Source of the DNA: Callipepla californica brunnescens
Lineage: Eukaryota; Chordata; Aves; Galliformes; Odontophoridae
Reading direction: 5' to 3'
Assembly: GCA_023055505.1 (NCBI GenBank)
Contig: JALIRH010000148.1
Span: 434,001 to 498,000 of the forward strand
Length of the DNA: 64,000 nt
Part shown: one piece after another, positions 57,828-64,000 of the stretch
How positions within the stretch are numbered: the first letter of the stretch is position 1
How the letters are laid out: each line of letters begins with the position of its first letter
Position numbers and translations under genes: made by a program
Notes under the pieces: model-generated
What the model saw: the letters and a program-made list of their open reading frames with translations, nothing else
Database searches by the model: none
Told to the model about the DNA's origin: nothing

Positions 57828-60800
57828 TTGCCCCATTGAGTTCAATGGCTCCATTGAGTTCTATGGCCCCATTGATCCCTATGGCCCCATTGATCCCTAT
57901 GGCCCCATTGATCCCTAGGGCCCCATTGATTCCTATGGCCTAATTGATTTCTAAGGTCCCATTGATCCCTATGGCCCCATTGAGTTCTATGGCTCCATTG
58001 ATTCCTATGGCTCCATTGATTCCTATGGCCCCATTGATCCCTATGACCCCATTGAGTTCTATGGACCCATTGATTCCTGTGGCCCTATTGATCCCTATAG
58101 CCCCATTGATTCCTATGGCCCCATTGATTCCCTTGGCCCCTTTGATCAGTATGGCTCCATGGATCGCTTTGGCCCCATTGATCCCTATGGCCCAATTGAT
58201 TCCTATGGCCCCACTGATTCCTATGGCCCCATTGATTCCTATGGTCCCATTGATCCCTATGGCCCCATTGAGTTCTATGACCCCTTTGATCCCTGTGGCC
58301 CCATTGATTCCTCTGGCCACATTGATCTTTACGACTCCATTGATCGCTGTGGCCGCATTGATCCCTATGGCCCCATTGATTCCTACGGTCCCATTGAACC
58401 CTATGGCCGCATTGAGTTCTATGTCCCCATTGATAACTATGGCCCCATTGATCCCTACAGCCCCATTGATTCCTATGGCCCCATTGATTCCTATGGCCCC
58501 ATTGATTCCTATGGTCCCATTGATCCCTATGGCCCCGTTCAGTTCTATGGCTCCATTAATTCCTATGGCCCCACTGCTTCCTATGGCCCCATTGATTCCT
58601 ATGGTCCCATTGATTCCTGTGGCCACATTGACCCTATGGCGCCATTGATCCATATGGCCTTATTGATTCCTATGGCCCCATTGATCCCCATGGCCCCACT
58701 GATCCCTATGGCCTCATTGATCCCTATGGCCCCTTTGAGTTCTATGGCCCCATTGATCCCTATGGCTACTTTGATTCCTATGGCCCCATTGATTCCTATA
58801 GCCCCATTGATTCCTGTGGCCCCATTCATACCTATGGCCCCATTGATTCCTATGGCCCCATTGGTCCCTATGGCTCCATTGATCGCTGTGGCCCCATTGA
58901 TTCCTTTGGCCCCTTTGATTCCTATGGCCCCATTGATTCCTATGGCCCCATTGATCCCTAAGGCTCCATTGATCCCCAGGGCCCAATTGATCCCTAGGGC
59001 ACCATTGATCACTATGGCCACATTGATTCCTATGGCCCCTTTGATTCCTATGGTCTCATTGATCCCTATGGCCCCATTGATTCCTATGGCCCCATTGATC
59101 CCTAAGGCACCACTGAGTTCTATGGCCCCATTGATTCCTCTGGTCCCGTTGATTCCTATGGTCCCATTGATTTTTGTGGCCCCATTGATCCCTATGGCCC
59201 CATTGATCCCTATGAGCCCAATGATTCCTATGGCCCCATTGAGTACTATGGCCCCATTGATCCCAATGGCCCCATTGATTCCTATGGCCCCATTGAGTAC
59301 TAGGGTCCCATTGATCTCTATGGCCCCATTGAGTTCTATGGCCCCTTTGATCCCTATGGCCCCTTTGATACCTTTGGTCCCATTGATCCCTATGGCCCCA
59401 TTCAGTTCTATGACCCCATTGATCCCTATGGCCCCATTGATCCCTATGGCCCCATTGATTCCTATGGCCCCATTGATTCCTATGGTCCCATTGATTCCTG
59501 TGGCTCCATTGATCCCTATGGCCCCATTGATCCCTATGGCCCCATTGATCCCTATGGCCCCATTGATTCCCATGGCCCCATTGATTCTTATGGTCCCATT
59601 GATCCCTATGGCCCCATTGAGTTCTATGACCCCTTTGATCCCTGTGGCACCATTGATTCCTCTGGCCACATTGATCCCTATGACTCCATTGATCGCTTTG
59701 GCCCCACTGATCCCTATGGCCCCATTGATTCCTATGGTCCCATTGATTCCTGTGGCCACATTGACTCTATGGCGCCATTGATCCGTATGGCCTTATTGAT
59801 TCCTATGGCCCCATTGATCCCTATGGCCCCACTGATCCCGATGGCCCCATTGATTCCTATGGTCATACTGATTCCTATGTCCCCATTGATCCCTGAGGCC
59901 CCATTACTCCCTATGGCTCCATTGATCGCAGTGGCCCCATTGATTCCTATGGTCCCTTTGATCCCTATGGCCCCATTGATTCCTTAGGCCTTATTGATTC
60001 CTATGGCCCCATTGATCCCTCTGGCCCCATTGATTTCTCTGCTCCCATTGATTCCTATGGCCCCATTGATCCCTATGGCCCCTTTGAGTTCTATGGCCGC
60101 ATAGATTCCAATGGTCCCATTGATCCCTATGGCCCCATTGATTCCTCTGGCCCCATTGATTCCTATGGTCCCATTGATCGATGTGTCCCCATTGATTCCT
60201 ATGGCCACATTGATTCCTATGGCCCCATAGATGACTATGGCCCTATTAATCCCTATTGTCCCATTGATTCCTATGGCACAATTGATTACTGTGGCCCCAT
60301 TAATCCCTATGTCTCCATTGATTGCTGTGGCCCCATTGATCCCTATGGCCCCATTGATTCCTATGGCCCCTTTGATCCCTATGGCCCCATTGATCCCTAT
60401 GGCCACATTGAGTTCTATGGCCCCAATGATTACTATGGTCCATTGATCCCTATGGCCCCATTGAGTTCTATGGCCTCATTGATTCCTATGGTCACATTGA
60501 TCCCTATGGACCCATTGATTCCTATGGCCCCATTGAGTTCTATGGCCGCATTGATTCCTATGGCCCCATTGATCCCTATGGCCCCATTGATTCCTATGGT
60601 CTCATTGATCGCAGTGGCCCCATTGATTCCTATGGTCCCTTTGATCCCTATGGCCCCATTGATTCCTAAGGCCTTATTGATTCCTATGGCCCCATTGATC
60701 CCTATGGCCCCACTGAGTTCTATGGCCCCATTGATTCCTCTGGTCCCATTGATTCCTATGGTCCCATTGATTCCTGTGGCCCCATTGATCCCTTTGGCCC

Positions 60801-63800
60801 CATTGATCCCTATGGCCCCACTGAGTTCTATGGCCCCATTGATTCCTCTGGTCCCATTGATTCCTATGGTCCCATTGATTCCTGTGGCCCCATTGATCCC
60901 TATGGTCCCATTGATCCCTATGGCCCCATTGATCCCTATGGCCCCACAGAGTTCTATGGCCCTACTGATTCCTATGGCCCCATTGATTCCTTTGGTCCCA
61001 TTCATCCCTATGGCCCCATTGAGTTCTATGACCCCATTGATCCCTAAGTCCCCATTGATCCCTATGGCCCCATTGATTCCTATGGCCCCACTGATCCCTA
61101 TGGCCCCATTGATTCCTATGGTCCCATTGATTCCTATGTCCCCATTGATCCCTATGGCCACATTGCTCCCTATGGCCCCATTGATCGCTGTGGCCCCATT
61201 GAATCCTCTGCTCCCATTGATTCCTACGACCCCATTGATACCTATGGCCTCATTGATCCCTATGGCCCCATTGAGTTCTATGACCCCATTGATCCCTAAG
61301 GCCCCATTGATCCCTATGGCCCCATTGATTCCTATGGCCCCATTGATTCCTATGGCCCCATTGATTCCTGTGGTCCCATTCATCCCTATGGCCCCATTGA
61401 TCCCTATGGCCCCATTGATCCCTAAGGCCCCATTGATTCCTATGGCCCCACTGATCCCTATGGCGCCATTGATCCCTATGGCCCCATTGATCCCTATGGT
61501 CCCATTGAAACCTATGGCCCCATTGAGTTCTATGGCCCAATTGATCCCTATGGCCTCATTGATCCCTATGGCCCCTTTGATTCCTATGGCCCCATTGATC
61601 CCTATGGCCCCACTGATACCTATGGCGCCATTGATCCCTATGGCCCCACTGATTCCTATGGCCCCATTGATTTATATGGTCCCATTGATTCCTGTGGCCC
61701 CATTGATTCCTGTGGCCCCATTGATTCCTATGGCCCCATTGAATCCTTTGGCCACATTGGTCCGTATGGCTCCATTGATCGCTGTGGTCCCATTGATTCC
61801 TTTGGCCCCTTTGATTCCTATGTCCCCATTGATCGCTATGGCCCCATTGCTCCCTATGGCTCCATTGATCCCTAGGGCCCCATTTATCCCGATGGCACCA
61901 TTGATCCCTATGGCCACATTGATTCCTGTGGCCCCATTGATTCCTATGATCTCATTGATCCCTATGGCCCCTTTGAGTTCCATGGCACAACTGATTCCTA
62001 TGGCCCCATTGATCCCTATGGCCCCATTGATTCCTATGGCCCCATTGATTCCTGTGGTCCCATTGATCCCTATGGCCCCATTGATCCCTATGGCCCCATT
62101 GATCCCTAAGGCCCCATTGATTCCAATGGCCCCACTGATCCCTATGGCGCCATTGATCCCTATGGCCCCATTGATCCCTATGGTCCCATTGATCCCTATG
62201 GCCCCATTGAGTTCTATGGCCCAATTGATCCCTATGACATCATTGATCCCTATGGCCCCTTTGATTCCTTTGGCCCCATTGATCCCTATGGCCCCACTGA
62301 TACCTATGGCCCCATTGATTCCTATGGTCCCATTGATTCCTATGTCCCCATTGATCCCTCTGGCCCCAGTGCTCCCTATTGCCCCATTGATTCCTATGGC
62401 CCCATTGATCCCTATGGCACCACTGAGTTCTATGGCCCCATTGATTCCTCTGGTCCCGTTGATTCCTATGGTCCCATTGATTTTTGTGGCCCCATTATCC
62501 CCATGGCCCCATTGATCCCTATGACCCCACTGATTCCTATGGCCCCATTAATTCCTATGGTCTCATTGATCCCTATGGTACCATTGATCACTGTGGCCCC
62601 ATTGATCCCTATGGCACCACTGAATTCTATGGCCCCATTGATTCCTCTGGTCCCGTTGATTCCTATGGTCCCATTGATTTTTGTGGCCCCATTGATCCCT
62701 ATGGCCCCATTGATCCCTATAACCCCACTGATTCCTATGGCCCCATTGATCCCAATGGCCGCATTGATCCCAATGGCCCCATTGATTCCTATGGCCCCAT
62801 TGAGTACTATGGCCCCATTGATCCCTATGGTTCCACTGAGTTCTATGGCCCTACTTATTCCTATGGCCCCTTTGATTCCTATGGTCCCATTGATCCCTAT
62901 GGCCCCATTCAGTTCTATGACCCCATTGATCCCTATGGCCCCATTGATCCCTATGGCCCCATTGATTCCTATGGCCCCATTGATTCCTATGGTCCCATTG
63001 ATTCCTATGGTCCCATTGATCCCTGTGGCTCCATTGATCCCTATGGCCCCATTCATCCCTATGGCCCCATTGATTCCCATGGCCCCATTGATTCCTATGG
63101 TCGCATTGATCCCTATGGCCCCATTGAGTTCTATGACCACTTTGATCCCTTTGGCACCATTGATTCCTCTGGCCACATTGATCCCTATGTCTCCATTGAT
63201 CGCTTTGGCCCCACTGATCCCTATGGCCCCATTGATTTATATGGTCCCATTGATTCCTGTGGCCCCATTGATTCCTGTGGCCCCATTGATTCCTATGGCC
63301 CCATTGAATCCTTTGGCCACATTGGTCCGTATGGCTCCATTGATCGCTGTGGTCCCATTGATTCCTTTGGCCCCTTTGATTCCTATGTCCCCATTGATCG
63401 CTATGGCCCCATTGCTCCCTATGGCTCCATTGATCCCTAGGGCCCCATTTATCCCGATGGCACCATTGATCCCTATGGCCACATTGATTCCTGTGGCCCC
63501 ATTGATTCCTATGATCTCATTGATCCCTATGGCCCATTTTGAGTTCCATGGCACAACTGATTCCTATGCCCCATTGATCACTATGGCCCCATTGATTCCT
63601 ATGGCCCCATTGATTCCTGTGGTCCCATTGATCCCTATGGCCCCATTGATCCCTATGGCCCCATTGATCCCTAAGGCCCCATTGATTCCAATGGCCCCAC
63701 TGATCCCTATGGCGCCATTGATCCCTATGGCCCCATTGATCCCTATGGTCCCATTGATCCCTATGGCCCCATTGAGTTCTATGGCCCAATTGATCCCTAT

Positions 63801-64000
63801 GACATCATTGATCCCTATGGCCCCTTTGATTCCTTTGGCCCCATTGATCCCTATGGCCCCACTGATACCTATGGCCCCATTGATTCCTATGGTCCCATTG
63901 ATTCCTATGTCCCCATTGATCCCTATGGCCCCAGTGCTCCCTATTGCCCCATTGATTCCTATGGCTTTATTGATTCCTATGTCCCCATTGATCCCTCTGG
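57828..64000 (+). repeat. 18-bp minisatellite, right part, runs off the window
   Basis: About 343 further copies of GGCCCCATTGATYCCTAT in the same direction as the left part, starting with the second TTGCC of the proviral target duplication. Longer internal duplications exist: a block at about 61671-62400 recurs at 63236-63960 with a 1565-bp offset, and a block near 58621 recurs near 59754. Open frames of up to about 690 codons here (60443-62515) are repeat by-products, with a methionine in every unit of one frame. Confidence 0.95.

Noticed and set aside
60443..62515. 690-codon open frame (and others of 540, 442, 426, 386, 357 codons) in the 18-bp repeat
   Set aside because: These are the tandem unit read in frames without stops. 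There is no unique sequence, splice site or promoter, and open frames of similar length occur on both strands at the same place.
47956..64000. CRISPR array
   Set aside because: Units are directly adjacent with no unique spacers, in vertebrate DNA. It is a minisatellite.

Overview
The window looks like bird nuclear DNA, most likely a galliform. The reasons are many CR1 LINE pieces in both orientations, an env-less ERV-L-type provirus, GC-rich CpG-island promoters, short introns and several kilobases of minisatellite. All identifications come from reading the sequence against remembered protein families; no search was run.

Layout. (1) 1-10.8 kb, minus strand: an intron-containing, broken copy of the exportin-1 gene (XPO1/CRM1). 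Eleven exons with good splice borders are recognisable, but one carries a stop, one carries a 14-bp insertion and a 16-bp deletion, and about 100 codons between two exons were not found. (2) 11.0-13.1 kb: a CR1 endonuclease fragment, then two blocks of a 10-bp GGGTCYCTAT minisatellite. Between the blocks lie a CpG-rich segment with five CCAAT boxes and one candidate minus-strand exon that resembles a HEAT-repeat (maestro-like) protein. (3) 13.1-34.3 kb: mostly non-coding. It holds two plus-strand candidate exons of an unrecognised gene followed by polyadenylation signals, several CR1 copies and an old LTR. (4) 34.3-35.5 kb: a CpG island with the first coding exon of the SH2 adaptor gene SHB on the minus strand. 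(5) 35.5-47.4 kb: CR1 copies, one nested in another, and unremarkable AT-rich DNA. (6) 47.4-64 kb: a solo LTR on the minus strand, then an 18-bp minisatellite (GGCCCCATTGATYCCTAT) that runs to the end of the window. An almost complete provirus of the same LTR family is inserted into it.

The only apparently intact cellular coding sequence is the SHB first exon. The unknown two-exon gene and the HEAT-like exon are possible genes. The XPO1 copy and the provirus are broken. The very long open frames at 47.9-64 kb are a by-product of the 18-bp repeat, whose length is a multiple of three, and are not genes. I saw no tRNA, rRNA, CRISPR or bacterial features. The most noteworthy signals are the degenerate XPO1 duplicate, the mosaic divergence of the two proviral LTRs, the membrane-spanning gag-position protein of the provirus, the solo LTR at the minisatellite edge, and the higher-order amplification inside the minisatellite.
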